Part shown: piece by piece, positions 1-6,657 of the stretch
Position numbering within the stretch: the first letter of the stretch is position 1
How the letters are laid out: the number at the start of each line of letters is the position of its first letter
DNA from: Rubrivivax sp.
Lineage (GTDB): Bacteria > Pseudomonadota > Gammaproteobacteria > Burkholderiales > Burkholderiaceae
Direction: 5' to 3'
DNA: 8,623 nucleotides
NCBI GenBank assembly: GCA_004211235.1
Contig: SEEY01000196.1
Span: 1-8,623 of the forward strand
Notes under the pieces: model-generated
The model's input: the letters and a program-made list of their open reading frames with translations, nothing else
Told to the model about the DNA's origin: nothing
Databases searched by the model: none
Made by a program: the position numbers and the translations under genes

Positions 1-1859
1 GCATTGGGCAGGCGCTCGACCTTGAGGCGCTGGTTGGTGCCGTCCACCTCGGCACGCAGAGGCTCGGGCTGCTTGACCTCCGGCGTCACGCTCAGGACCG
101 AACCGAGCACGCTGTTGGGGCGGTAGGTGGCCAGGCCCTTCAGCTTGCTCTGCCAGGCCTGCACGTACAGGTTCTGGAAGTCCGCGTAGGGATAGTCGGC
201 CGGCACGTTGACCGTCTTGCTGATCGAGGTGTCGATATAGGGCGCGACCGCCGCGACCATGGACGCATGGTCCGCCGCGCTCAGCTCCAGCGCCGTGACG
301 AACGCCTCGCTGAGCGGCGCATCGGCGCCGAACAGATGTCTATACAAGCGCCAGGCATGGTCCTCGACGGCGTACTCCTTGAAGCCGCCACCCTCGGACT
401 GGCCGAGTCGCTTCTTGCGCGTGTAGGTCCAGGAAAACGCCGGCTCGATGCCGTTGGAGGCGTTGTCGGCAAAGGCCAGGCTGATGGTGCCGGTGGGTGC
501 AATGGACAGCAGGTGCGAGTTGCGCAGGCCGTGCGAACGGATCTTGTCCTTGAGCGCCTGCGGCAGGCGTGACGCGAAGCTGCCGCCCGACAGATACAGG
601 TCGGCATTGAACAGCGGAAAGCTGCCGCGCTCCGCGGCCAGATCGCTGGACGCCGCATAGGCCGCGTCGCGCATGACCTCGCTGATGCGGCTGGCCATGT
701 CGCGTGCGGCCTGCGTGTCGTAGCGCAGGTTCAGCATGACGAGGGCGTCGCCCAGCCCCGTGAAGCCCAGGCCGACGCGGCGCTTGTTGTTCGCCTCCTG
801 CGCCTGCGCCGGCAGCGGCCAGGGGGTGACGTCGAGCACGTTGTCGAGCATGCGCGTGGCCACGGCAACGACCTCGGCGAAGCCGGCTTCGTCGAATTCC
901 GGTTTGGCGCTGAACGGGTCACGCACGAAGCGCGTCAGGTCGATGGAACCGAGGCAGCAGCAGCCGTAGGGCGGCAGGGGTTGCTCGGCACAAGGGTTGG
1001 TCGCCGCGATCGTTTCGCAGTAATGCAGGTTGTTGTCGGCATTGATGCGGTCCAGGAACAGCACGCCGGGCTCGGCGTGGTCGTAGGTGGAGCGCATGAC
1101 CTGGTCCCACAGGCTGCGCGCCCTGACCTTGCGGTAGACCCACTGGCCGTCGCCGCGCTGGTAGGCGCCGGCCTCGATCTGCTCGGCACTCGGCTGCGCC
1201 TTGTGCGCCAGTTCCACCGTGCCATCGGCCTGCACGGCTTCCATGAAGGCATCGGTCACGCCGACCGAGATGTTGAAGTTGCGCAGGTCGCCCTGGTCCT
1301 TGGCGTGGATGAAGGCCTCGATGTCGGGATGGTCGCAGCGCAGCACGCCCATCTGCGCGCCGCGGCGGCTGCCGGCGCTCTCGACCGTCTCGCAGCTGCG
1401 GTCGAACACCCGCATGTAGCTGATCGGGCCGGACGCATGGCTGCGCGTGGAGCCGACCCAGGCGCCGGCCGGGCGGATGCGGCTGAAGTCGTAGCCGACG
1501 CCGCCGCCGCGGCGCATCGTCTCGGCAGCTTCGGTCAGCGCGGTGTAGATGCCGGGCACGCCGTCTTCGGTGGTGGCGATGGAGTCGCCCACCGGCTGCA
1601 CGAAGCAGTTGATCAGGGTCGCCGACAGCTCGGTGCCGGCGGCGGACATGATGCGGCCGGCCGGCACGAAGCCCCGCTGTTGCGCAGCCAGGAAGGCAGC
1701 CGCCCAGCGGGCGCGGTCGGCCGGTTTCTCCGCTGCGCTGAGGGCGTTCGCGACGCGCTCGCGCAGTTCGTCGGGCGTCTGCTCGCCGCCCTTGGCGTAT
1801 TTCTCGATCAGGACTTCGCTGGAGATGTCCTGCACGGGCAGGTCGATGGTGCTGCTCAC
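1..1859 (-). CDS. nrdJ: Adenosylcobalamin-dependent (class II) ribonucleotide reductase, N-terminal 619 codons
   Basis: This cytosolic enzyme reduces ribonucleotides to deoxyribonucleotides for DNA synthesis, using a thiyl radical generated from B12 and needing no oxygen or small radical subunit. I translated the minus strand by hand. The frame is open from GTG at 1859 to the left edge, so the C-terminus, including the usual mobile-tail cysteines, lies outside the window. Visible motifs are the first redox Cys in TLINCFV (C85), [13 protein letters not shown] (118-130), NPCAEQ (288-293; N288, thiyl C290 and E292 correspond to the catalytic N-C-E triad of class II enzymes), a Cys triplet at 300-302 that holds the second redox Cys, and the phosphate-binding APTGTISL (454-461). 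AGAGGTGA (1869-1862) is a well-placed ribosome binding site for the GTG at 1859. An in-frame GTG two codons upstream overlaps that site and is less likely. A LexA box lies 16 nt upstream of the start. The family call is secure. Confidence 0.95.
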   Translation of the reverse strand, partial: MSSTIDLPVQDISSEVLIEKYAKGGEQTPDELRERVANALSAAEKPADRARWAAAFLAAQQRGFVPAGRIMSAAGTELSATLINCFVQPVGDSIATTEDGVPGIYTALTEAAETMRRGGGVGYDFSRIRPAGAWVGSTRSHASGPISYMRVFDRSCETVESAGSRRGAQMGVLRCDHPDIEAFIHAKDQGDLRNFNISVGVTDAFMEAVQADGTVELAHKAQPSAEQIEAGAYQRGDGQWVYRKVRARSLWDQVMRSTYDHAEPGVLFLDRINADNNLHYCETIAATNPCAEQPLPPYGCCCLGSIDLTRFVRDPFSAKPEFDEAGFAEVVAVATRMLDNVLDVTPWPLPAQAQEANNKRRVGLGFTGLGDALVMLNLRYDTQAARDMASRISEVMRDAAYAASSDLAAERGSFPLFNADLYLSGGSFASRLPQALKDKIRSHGLRNSHLLSIAPTGTISLAFADNASNGIEPAFSWTYTRKKRLGQSEGGGFKEYAVEDHAWRLYRHLFGADAPLSEAFVTALELSAADHASMVAAVAPYIDTSISKTVNVPADYPYADFQNLYVQAWQSKLKGLATYRPNSVLGSVLSVTPEVKQPEPLRAEVDGTNQRLKVERLPN

Positions 1860-1875
1860 GATCACCTCTCAAATG

Positions 1876-1891
1876 CTGTATGGAAATACAG
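1876..1891. promoter_or_regulatory. LexA-type SOS box in front of the class II RNR gene
   Basis: Read toward the reductase gene the site is CTGTATTTCCATACAG, an exact CTGT-N8-ACAG palindrome with AT-rich flanks inside the spacer, as in the gamma- and betaproteobacterial LexA consensus. It ends 16 nt before the GTG start and overlaps a TAGACT hexamer (1895-1890 on the minus strand) that could serve as the -10 element. No good -35 box is visible. A bound repressor here would block transcription of the reductase. It does not resemble an NrdR box (acaCwAtATaTwGtgt). Confidence 0.75.
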
Positions 1892-1920
1892 TCTACGCCG
1901 ACGGCGTGCGGCGCCTCGCG

Positions 1921-2490
1921 CTAAAACGGATTGATGCTCTTCTCGCGCCGGTAATGGATATAGCCCACGCTCGCGCCGGCCCGCAGCCCGACGCCAAGGC
2001 GGATGGGCGCCAGCGTGATGCCGTTCAGGCGCTGGTAGTTGATGCCCGCGCCGCCGATGTAGTACAGGCTGCCGTCCACGCCGGGGAAGCGCTGGTAGAT
2101 GGCACTGGCCTTAGGCAGCTTGTAGACCAGCGTGAAGACCTTGGACGCGTTGGCGCCCAGGTCGAAACCGATGGACGGCCCGGCCCAATAGACCCGGCTC
2201 GCACCACCGCCCTTCATCAGCAGTTCGCCGTCGCCGTAGCGCAGGCCCACGGTGACAGCTGCCGAGGCCTCCTCACCCTTGATGTAGGCGTTGGGCCGGC
2301 CCTGCTCCTTGAAGGCCTTCTCGATGACCTTGGCGAGGCCCTCGGTGGTCTGGCCGAAGAAATCGGTGGCGGCCTTGACGATGGAATCCTCGTCGTAGGT
2401 GCCGTCCGTGTCGTCCGCCGCTACGGCGGGCAGGGCCGAGGCGGCGGCCAGGGCGGCGAGGTGTTGCAGGTGTTGACGGCGGTCGAACAT
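1921..2490 (-). CDS. DUF1134/EipA-family secreted envelope protein
   Basis: A 189-aa protein predicted to be exported to the periplasm. Residues 1-25 form a signal peptide: a charged MFDRRQH start, an Ala/Leu-rich core, and likely cleavage after AVA. There is no lipobox cysteine. The mature part matches the DUF1134 family along its whole length, including FFGQTTEGLAKVIEKAF, GPSIGFDLGANASKVFTLVY, RFPGVDGSLYYIGG, and a C-terminal APIRLGVGLRAGASVGYIHY ending in NPF. The founding member, Brucella EipA, supports cell-envelope integrity, but its biochemical role is unknown and the transfer to this organism is inference. I chose ATG at 2490 over the longer frame from 2571 because AGAGGAA (2503-2497) sits 6 nt ahead of it and it starts the signal peptide directly. 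The nrdJ-like gene lies 61 bp downstream on the same strand, with its own LexA box in the gap. Confidence 0.88.
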   Translation of the reverse strand: MFDRRQHLQHLAALAAASALPAVAADDTDGTYDEDSIVKAATDFFGQTTEGLAKVIEKAFKEQGRPNAYIKGEEASAAVTVGLRYGDGELLMKGGGASRVYWAGPSIGFDLGANASKVFTLVYKLPKASAIYQRFPGVDGSLYYIGGAGINYQRLNGITLAPIRLGVGLRAGASVGYIHYRREKSINPF

Positions 2491-2523
2491 GGTGGGTTCC
2501 TCTGACTTTCCCTGGGGTGGGCC

Positions 2524-2529
2524 AGCATA
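2524..2529 (-). promoter_or_regulatory. Possible -10 element for the DUF1134 gene
   Basis: On the minus strand TATGCT (2529-2524) is the best -10-like hexamer in the 100-bp divergent intergenic region. It would place the transcript start about 26 nt before the ATG at 2490, leaving room for the AGAGGAA ribosome binding site. No convincing -35 box accompanies it, so the call is weak. Confidence 0.3.
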
Positions 2530-2575
2530 AACAAGCCGCGTGAAGTTTGGCCGCCCGTTGCCCCTTGACACGTCC

Positions 2576-2581
2576 TAGACT
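2576..2581 (+). promoter_or_regulatory. Possible -10 element giving a leaderless mRNA
   Basis: TAGACT ends 9 nt before the ATG at 2591, so transcription from it would start at or within a base or two of the start codon. The bases between are pyrimidine-rich with no Shine-Dalgarno sequence, which fits a leaderless transcript. The -35 region is poor. The same hexamer occurs in the LexA-box region at 1890-1895. Confidence 0.35.
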
Positions 2582-2590
2582 CGGCCTCCC

Positions 2591-3025
2591 ATGTCGCCCA
2601 ACCCCGACCTGCAGCGGCTGTCGGCCGCGCTCGAATATGTCGACCTCGCTGCGGGGCTCTACCTCGCGGGCGGGGCCGACCAGGCAGCGCGGCTGCTCGC
2701 GGCCGCGGGTGAGCAGCAGCTGGGCGACCTCGTACGCCTCATCGACGCTCCCAGCGTATCGGTGGACATGCGCGAGCTGCTGGCCCGCATCGCCCGTGCC
2801 CATCGGCCGGCGGTCGTCGCGCCGCGCCAGCCGGTCGAGCGCGCCTGGGACGGCGAGCCCGCACCGGCCGACGCAACGCGGGAGGAGATCATTGCCTACC
2901 TGCGCGCCGCCTGGTTCATGCTCGAGGCCATGGGCCTGGCTTCGCTGGCGCCCGACCGGCTGCAGCAGGCCGTGGAAAGCAGCACCGTGTTCGGCGGGGC
3001 AGACGCCCTGGAGCCGTTCGTCTAG
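2591..3025 (+). CDS. Unrecognised 144-aa helical protein, first gene of the PilZ/LytTR operon
   Basis: I do not recognise this protein. It is Ala/Leu-rich, predicted mostly helical and soluble, with no signal peptide or membrane segment. The N-terminal half (LSAALEYVDLAAGLYLAGG, then QAARLLAAAGEQQLGDLVR) resembles helical-bundle proteins of the HEPN-like type, and an R-x4-H arrangement occurs at R66-H71. That motif is short enough to be chance, so I assign no function. A Pro/Arg-rich linker (73-93) leads to a second helical segment (96-130). ATG at 2591 has no ribosome binding site but lies just after a possible -10 hexamer. The PilZ gene begins 32 bp downstream on the same strand, so the two are probably co-transcribed. 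High third-position GC supports coding. Confidence 0.7.
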   Translation: MSPNPDLQRLSAALEYVDLAAGLYLAGGADQAARLLAAAGEQQLGDLVRLIDAPSVSVDMRELLARIARAHRPAVVAPRQPVERAWDGEPAPADATREEIIAYLRAAWFMLEAMGLASLAPDRLQQAVESSTVFGGADALEPFV

Positions 3026-3046
3026 CCGTCACCGCGCTCAGCCATC

Positions 3047-3051
3047 AGGAG
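3047..3051 (+). promoter_or_regulatory. Shine-Dalgarno AGGAG that fixes an ATC start
   Basis: AGGAG is followed after 6 nt by ATC at 3058, in frame with the PilZ protein. No ATG, GTG or TTG occurs in that frame between 2881 and 3147. The spacing is ideal for initiation at the ATC. Confidence 0.6.
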
Positions 3052-3057
3052 AGCAAC

Positions 3058-3453
3058 ATCACCAGCCCCGAACGCCGCCAGTTCGCCCGTGTCGCCTTTG
3101 CCGCCGGCGCCGAGCTCATCACCATCCACACCCGCCTGCACTGCCAGGTGGTCGACATCTCGCTCAAGGGCGTGCTGCTGCAGATCGCCGAGGGCACGGC
3201 GCCACCGGTCGGCTCGCCCTGCCTCGTCAAGCTGCCGCTGGGCGACACGTCCGATACCGCCGAGGACGGCATCGTCATCGCCATAGCCGGCGAGCTGACC
3301 CATGTCGCGGGCCACCATGCCGGCGTCCTGTGCCGCAGCATCGACCTTGAATCCATCACCCATCTGCGCCGCCTCATCGAGGTCAACCTCGGCGACGCGG
3401 CGGCGTCCGAGCGGGAACTCAAGGCGCTGATCACCGCGGCCAGGGGCGGCTGA
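3058..3453 (+). CDS. PilZ-domain c-di-GMP receptor, PA4608/MapZ-like, apparent ATC start
   Basis: A 131-aa single-domain protein that should bind cyclic di-GMP and pass the signal to a partner protein. Both PilZ motifs are present: RxxxR at R7-R11 (in ERRQFAR) and DxSxxG at D33-S35-G38 (DISLKG). The C-terminal helix, with LRRLIEVNLGD (103-113) followed by ERE, closely follows Pseudomonas PA4608 (MapZ), a small receptor that acts on a chemotaxis methyltransferase. That exact partner need not apply here. The first conventional start, GTG at 3148, would delete the RxxxR motif and half of the first strand. Starting at ATC 3058, behind AGGAG, gives an N-terminus almost the length of PA4608. Either ATC is a genuine rare start or an ATG has mutated or been misread. 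The gene lies between the 144-aa protein and the histidine kinase (46 bp downstream). Confidence 0.85.
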   Translation: MTSPERRQFARVAFAAGAELITIHTRLHCQVVDISLKGVLLQIAEGTAPPVGSPCLVKLPLGDTSDTAEDGIVIAIAGELTHVAGHHAGVLCRSIDLESITHLRRLIEVNLGDAAASERELKALITAARGG

Positions 3454-3499
3454 GGCCACTTCGTCGCATGCCGCCCCGCCTCGCGGCGGCCGGCCGAGA

Positions 3500-4600
3500 A
3501 TGGCCGCAATGGAGGATCCGACGCCGCTGCAAGCCTTTCGCCGCATCTGCAATCTGCGCATGCTGGCGGGCGTCTATTACTTCTGCCTGCTGCACGCGCT
3601 GTCGCGGTCGCTGAGCTGGTTCGACGGCAGCGATGCCGGCGCCGCCTTCTTCGACCTGGTTCGCTTCAGCCGCCAGTCGTTGCTGACGGGCCTGTCGCTG
3701 CTGCTGATGGTGGCGCTGGCCGAGGCGTTGCTGGCCCGCCGTCGTTGGCGGCTGGCCCCCGCACTGGCCGTGCAGGCGCTGGCGGTGGGACTGGGCGCCG
3801 CATTGGGCACGGTGCTGCGCTACGGCGCCGCCGTGCTGGACGACGCCGGCATGAAGGTCAGCGCCGGATGGGCCGTCTCCACCATCGCCTTGTGGGCGCT
3901 GCTGGGCGGCATGGCCTATGCGTTGCTGCTCGTCAGCCGTGCACAGCAGCAGGGGCGCGAGCAGCTCGGCCGCCTGTTTCGCGAGCGCGAGTCACTGCGC
4001 ACGCAGCAGACCGAAGCGCAGCTGTCGGCGCTGAACGCGCAGATCGAGCCGCACTTCCTGTTCAACACGCTGGCCAACGTCAAGCGCCTGTACGAGACCC
4101 GGCCCGAACGCGGCCGCGACATGCTCGTCGCCCTCATCGCCTACCTGCGCGCCGCGCTCCCCGGCATGCGGCGGCAGGAGTCCACGCTCGCCGACGAGCT
4201 GGCGCTGGTGCGCCACTACCTCGCCATCCTGCAGATGCGCATGGGAGAGCGCCTGTCGTTCGCCATCACCGCGCCGCCTGAGCTGCTGTCGGCGCAATTG
4301 CCGACGCTGGTGCTGCCGACGCTGGTGGAGAACGCCATCAAGCACGGCCTGTCGCCCCTCCCCGAGGGCGGGCACATCGACATCCGCGCCACACATGCAG
4401 ACGGCGGTGGCCTGAGCATCGAGGTGGCCGACAACGGCCAGGGCTTCGGCGCTGCCAGCGGCGGCACTGGCGTGGGCCTGGCCAACACGCGCGCCAGGCT
4501 TGCGGCGCACTTCGGCGACGCGGCGGCGCTCGAGCTCGAGGCGGTACAGCCGCGGGGCGTCGTCGCCCGCGTGCGGCTGCCGGCCGAGGCGTTGCCATGA
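3500..4600 (+). CDS. LytS/YehU-type membrane sensor histidine kinase
   Basis: An inner-membrane kinase expected to autophosphorylate on His and phosphorylate the LytTR regulator encoded two genes downstream. Four hydrophobic segments lie near residues 22-37, 60-79, 85-107 and 124-146. A coiled-coil-like linker (147-180) follows, then the His_kinase domain with QIEPHFLFNTL (phospho-acceptor H185), an N-box LVENAIKHG (N278), and ATP-lid motifs DNGQGFG (311-317) and GTGVGLANTRARL. All catalytic residues are present. No separate sensory domain is visible, so the signal is probably sensed by the membrane region. Its length (366 aa) is normal for the family. ATG at 3509 (MEDPTPLQ) is an alternative start with better spacing from GAGA (3496-3499); the 3500 ATG has no room for a ribosome binding site. 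The stop codon overlaps the next start as ATGA. Confidence 0.92.
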   Translation: MAAMEDPTPLQAFRRICNLRMLAGVYYFCLLHALSRSLSWFDGSDAGAAFFDLVRFSRQSLLTGLSLLLMVALAEALLARRRWRLAPALAVQALAVGLGAALGTVLRYGAAVLDDAGMKVSAGWAVSTIALWALLGGMAYALLLVSRAQQQGREQLGRLFRERESLRTQQTEAQLSALNAQIEPHFLFNTLANVKRLYETRPERGRDMLVALIAYLRAALPGMRRQESTLADELALVRHYLAILQMRMGERLSFAITAPPELLSAQLPTLVLPTLVENAIKHGLSPLPEGGHIDIRATHADGGGLSIEVADNGQGFGAASGGTGVGLANTRARLAAHFGDAAALELEAVQPRGVVARVRLPAEALP

Positions 4601-5643
4601 TCCGCCACGTGCTGCGTTCCTGGCGCTCGCTGCGTCGCCATGAGGCGATGGTCTTCATCACCGCGGCCTTGCTGTTCGGCGCCATCGACCTGACCTCGCT
4701 GCTGGAGCTCAGCGCCGGCGACCAGCTGCCGCAGGTGGTCGCCCGCCATCTCGGCCTGCCGCTGGTCAGCTGCGCCGTGCTGCTGCTGTGCTGGCTGCCG
4801 GTCGCGCGAAGCAGCCCCATCCACCCAGGGCGACGCGGCCGGCTCGTTGGCGCCACGCTGCTCGGGTCGGCGCTGACCATGGCCGTCATCTACCCGCTTG
4901 CCGCCGCCCTGCCCTGGCCGTCGCTGTGCGACCTCTATGCCCTCAAGCATGGCAAGCCCAGCTGCTCGATGTTCAGCGTCACGGCGGTCATCGGCGACAC
5001 GCTGTGGGTCTTCATGCCGGCGCTGATGATCGTCGGCGTGCTGGAACTGCGCACGCTGCGCCGCCGCCAGGACCAGGCTGCCCAGGACCTGCTGCGTGAG
5101 CACAGCCAGCTGCGCCGGCAGGCGCTGGAGTCGCGGCTGGCCGCGCTGCAGGCGCAGGTGGATCCGACGCTCCTGTTCGACGCGCTGGTTGCCGTCGAGC
5201 AGGCCTATGACCGGCAGGACCCGACCGCCAGTGCGCGGCTGGAGCGGCTGATCCGCCATCTGCGTGTGGCGCTGCCGCGGCTGCGGGATGCGGGCGCCAC
5301 GCTCGGCAGCGAAGCCGAGCTGATCGCCAGCTACCTCGATCTGCTGCGCGACCTGAACGGCCAGCCGCCCGCCTTCGCCAGCCAGCTCGGCTCGCGCGGC
5401 GCCACGCCGCTACCGCCGATGCTGCTGCTGCCGCTGGTGCAGCGCGCTCTGCGGCTCGGCCACCCGGCGCACTGCTGGCTGGAGGCGGATGGCCGCATCA
5501 CGCTGGGCTTCGACCAGGAAGGCCTGTGCAGCGAGGATGCCGACCTGAGCTCGCTGCGCGAGCGGCTGACGGTGCTGGGCGCGAAACTCGTCTGCACGAG
5601 CCGCGAGGGCCGCACGGAATTCACGCTGGACCTGCCGCCATGA
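4597..5643 (+). CDS. Degenerate LytS-like membrane protein (histidine pseudokinase)
   Basis: A 348-aa protein with the same plan as its upstream neighbour: four hydrophobic segments (about 18-35, 52-70, 84-104 and 126-149), a charged linker (150-183), then a His_kinase-like region. The catalytic positions have been lost. The H-box reads QVDPTLLFDAL (188-197), with Thr191 in place of His and Asp195 in place of Asn. The N-box reads LVQRALRLG (280-288) instead of LVENAIKHG. The DNGxGxG and GxGLxN lid motifs are absent, although a shortened LRERLTVLGAKL helix and a FTLDLPP end remain. It should neither bind ATP normally nor autophosphorylate. The frame is intact and uses the same high-GC codons as its neighbours, so it looks maintained rather than decaying. 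ATGA overlaps at both ends imply coupled translation with the kinase and the regulator. A role as a sensing or heterodimer partner is inference. Confidence 0.88.
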   Translation: MIRHVLRSWRSLRRHEAMVFITAALLFGAIDLTSLLELSAGDQLPQVVARHLGLPLVSCAVLLLCWLPVARSSPIHPGRRGRLVGATLLGSALTMAVIYPLAAALPWPSLCDLYALKHGKPSCSMFSVTAVIGDTLWVFMPALMIVGVLELRTLRRRQDQAAQDLLREHSQLRRQALESRLAALQAQVDPTLLFDALVAVEQAYDRQDPTASARLERLIRHLRVALPRLRDAGATLGSEAELIASYLDLLRDLNGQPPAFASQLGSRGATPLPPMLLLPLVQRALRLGHPAHCWLEADGRITLGFDQEGLCSEDADLSSLRERLTVLGAKLVCTSREGRTEFTLDLPP

Positions 5644-6410
5644 ACCTGTTCTCCCCGACCGCCGTCGTCGCCGAAGACGAACCCGCGCTGCGCGGTGAAC
5701 TTGTCGAGCAGCTCGGCCGCCTGTGGCCGGAGCTGAGCATCGTCGGCGAGGCGGCCGATGGCCTGGAGGCGCTGCGCCTGCTGGACCAGCACAGCCCGGA
5801 CATCCTTTTCCTTGACATCGAGATGCCCGGCGCGACCGGCATCGACGTGGCCCGGCAGGTGGGCGGCCGCTGCCATGTCGTCTTCGTCACGGCTTATGAC
5901 CAGTACGCCGTGGCCGCCTTCGACCAGGGTGCGGTGGACTACCTGCTCAAGCCGCTGGCCGGCGCGCGGCTGTTCACGGCGATCACGCGGCTGAAGGCGC
6001 GGCTGGGCCAGGGCCAGGCGCCGGCGCCGCTGGGCGGCGTGCTGGAGCAGCTGAGCGCGCGGCCGGCGCCGTCGGCTGCACGGGCGCCGTTGCGGTGGAT
6101 CAATGCATCAGTGGGCCAGACGCTGCGGCTCATCACGGTGGACGAGGTGATGTTCTTCCAGAGCGACAACAAGTACACGCGGCTGGCGTTGAAGGACGGC
6201 GAGGCCTTGATTCGCAAGCCGCTGAAGGAGCTCATCGACGAGCTGGACCCGCAGCAGTTCTGGCAGATTCATCGCTCAACGCTGGTGAACGTGAACGCGG
6301 TGGCGAGTGTGAGCCGCGACTTCAGGGGGCGGATGCAGATCAAGCTGAAGCACGGGAGCGAGATGCTGCTGGTGGCGGAGAGCTGTGCGCATCTGTTTCG
6401 GCAGATGTGA
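5640..6410 (+). CDS. LytR/AlgR-family response regulator (receiver + LytTR DNA-binding domain)
   Basis: A 256-aa cytoplasmic transcription regulator. The receiver domain (about 7-120) has the acidic pocket E12-D13-E14, phospho-acceptor D59 in LFLDIEMPG, the switch residue T84 in FVTAYDQYAV, and K104 in YLLKP. A Pro/Ala-rich linker (about 123-150) joins it to a LytTR domain (about 150-256) with VDEVMFFQSDNKYTRL, IRKPLKEL, FWQIHRSTLVNV and a C-terminal LFRQM. LytTR domains bind direct-repeat promoter sites through beta-strands. I start at ATG 5640, which overlaps the pseudokinase stop as ATGA and begins the receiver fold directly. The longer frame from 5526 adds unrelated residues. It is the last gene of the operon and the presumed target of the kinase. 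Its regulon is not visible here. Confidence 0.95.
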   Translation: MNLFSPTAVVAEDEPALRGELVEQLGRLWPELSIVGEAADGLEALRLLDQHSPDILFLDIEMPGATGIDVARQVGGRCHVVFVTAYDQYAVAAFDQGAVDYLLKPLAGARLFTAITRLKARLGQGQAPAPLGGVLEQLSARPAPSAARAPLRWINASVGQTLRLITVDEVMFFQSDNKYTRLALKDGEALIRKPLKELIDELDPQQFWQIHRSTLVNVNAVASVSRDFRGRMQIKLKHGSEMLLVAESCAHLFRQM

Positions 6411-6431
6411 GGGTGCGTTGTGTTTGTTTTT
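6388..6431 (+). terminator. Weak terminator candidate at the end of the LytTR operon
   Basis: A CATCTG/CAGATG stem (6390-6395 with 6402-6407, loop TTTCGG) straddles the end of the regulator gene and is followed about 14 nt later by a T-rich tract (6422-6431). The gap between stem and T-run is too long for a classical intrinsic terminator, so confidence is low. Confidence 0.25.
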
Positions 6432-6494
6432 GGGCTGCTTTCGATGCTGCGCTGCGTTGGTTGCTTTGGCAGAGAGCGCGTGTGCTTGCTGCAT

Positions 6495-6657
6495 TGCCGG
6501 GAGTCCCGCCCGGCGGCGGGGTAACTTTCTTCTGCGGGGCCAGAAGAAAGTCACCAAAGAAGAGGCCCTGAACCGCACTCGAGCATCACAGCGCCGTGAG
6601 CAGCGCGCGAAAACGTCCCGCGCCATTCCGGGCAGACGCGAGCCGCTGCGCTCTCGC
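6495..6657 (+). repeat. Left arm (163 bp) of a long inverted repeat; dispersed Burkholderiales-type element
   Basis: This arm is the reverse complement of 6954-7116. The outer 84 bp (6495-6578) are identical, the central 50 bp diverge but stay in register, sharing GCGCGCGAAAAC, and the inner 29 bp (6629-6657) are again identical. The arm contains its own hairpin: ACTTTCTTCTG (6524-6534), loop CGGGGC, CAGAAGAAAGT (6541-6551), an 11-bp perfect stem. From memory, this GTAACTTTCTT...AAGAAAGTCACCAAAGAAGAG pattern is a common intergenic dispersed element in Burkholderiales and Xanthomonadales genomes. It codes for nothing I recognise. Confidence 0.85.

Noticed and set aside
1895..1907. ACGCCG-A-CGGCGT palindrome as a terminator for the DUF1134 gene
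   Set aside because: The loop is a single base, so the full stem cannot fold as drawn, and no T-run follows in either direction.
919..1934. Long open frames on both strands (minus 919-1872 and plus 981-1934, 317 aa each)
   Set aside because: Both overlap the clearly recognisable class II reductase in other frames. Their translations are low-complexity Arg/Ala/Gly-rich or show no family features, as expected for shadows in GC-rich DNA.
2565..2570. TTGACA as a -35 box for the 144-aa protein gene
   Set aside because: A 17-bp spacer puts the -10 over the start codon (CCCATG) with no match; the nearby TAGACT is only 5 bp away.
2547..3350. Plus-strand frame of 267 aa spanning two genes
   Set aside because: It crosses the 144-aa gene and the PilZ gene in another frame and is Arg/Pro-rich without motifs. 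The PilZ motifs fix the true frame.
6524..6551. 11-bp repeat hairpin as an intrinsic terminator
   Set aside because: The stem is strong, but no T-tract follows on either strand. It is better explained as part of the dispersed repeat.
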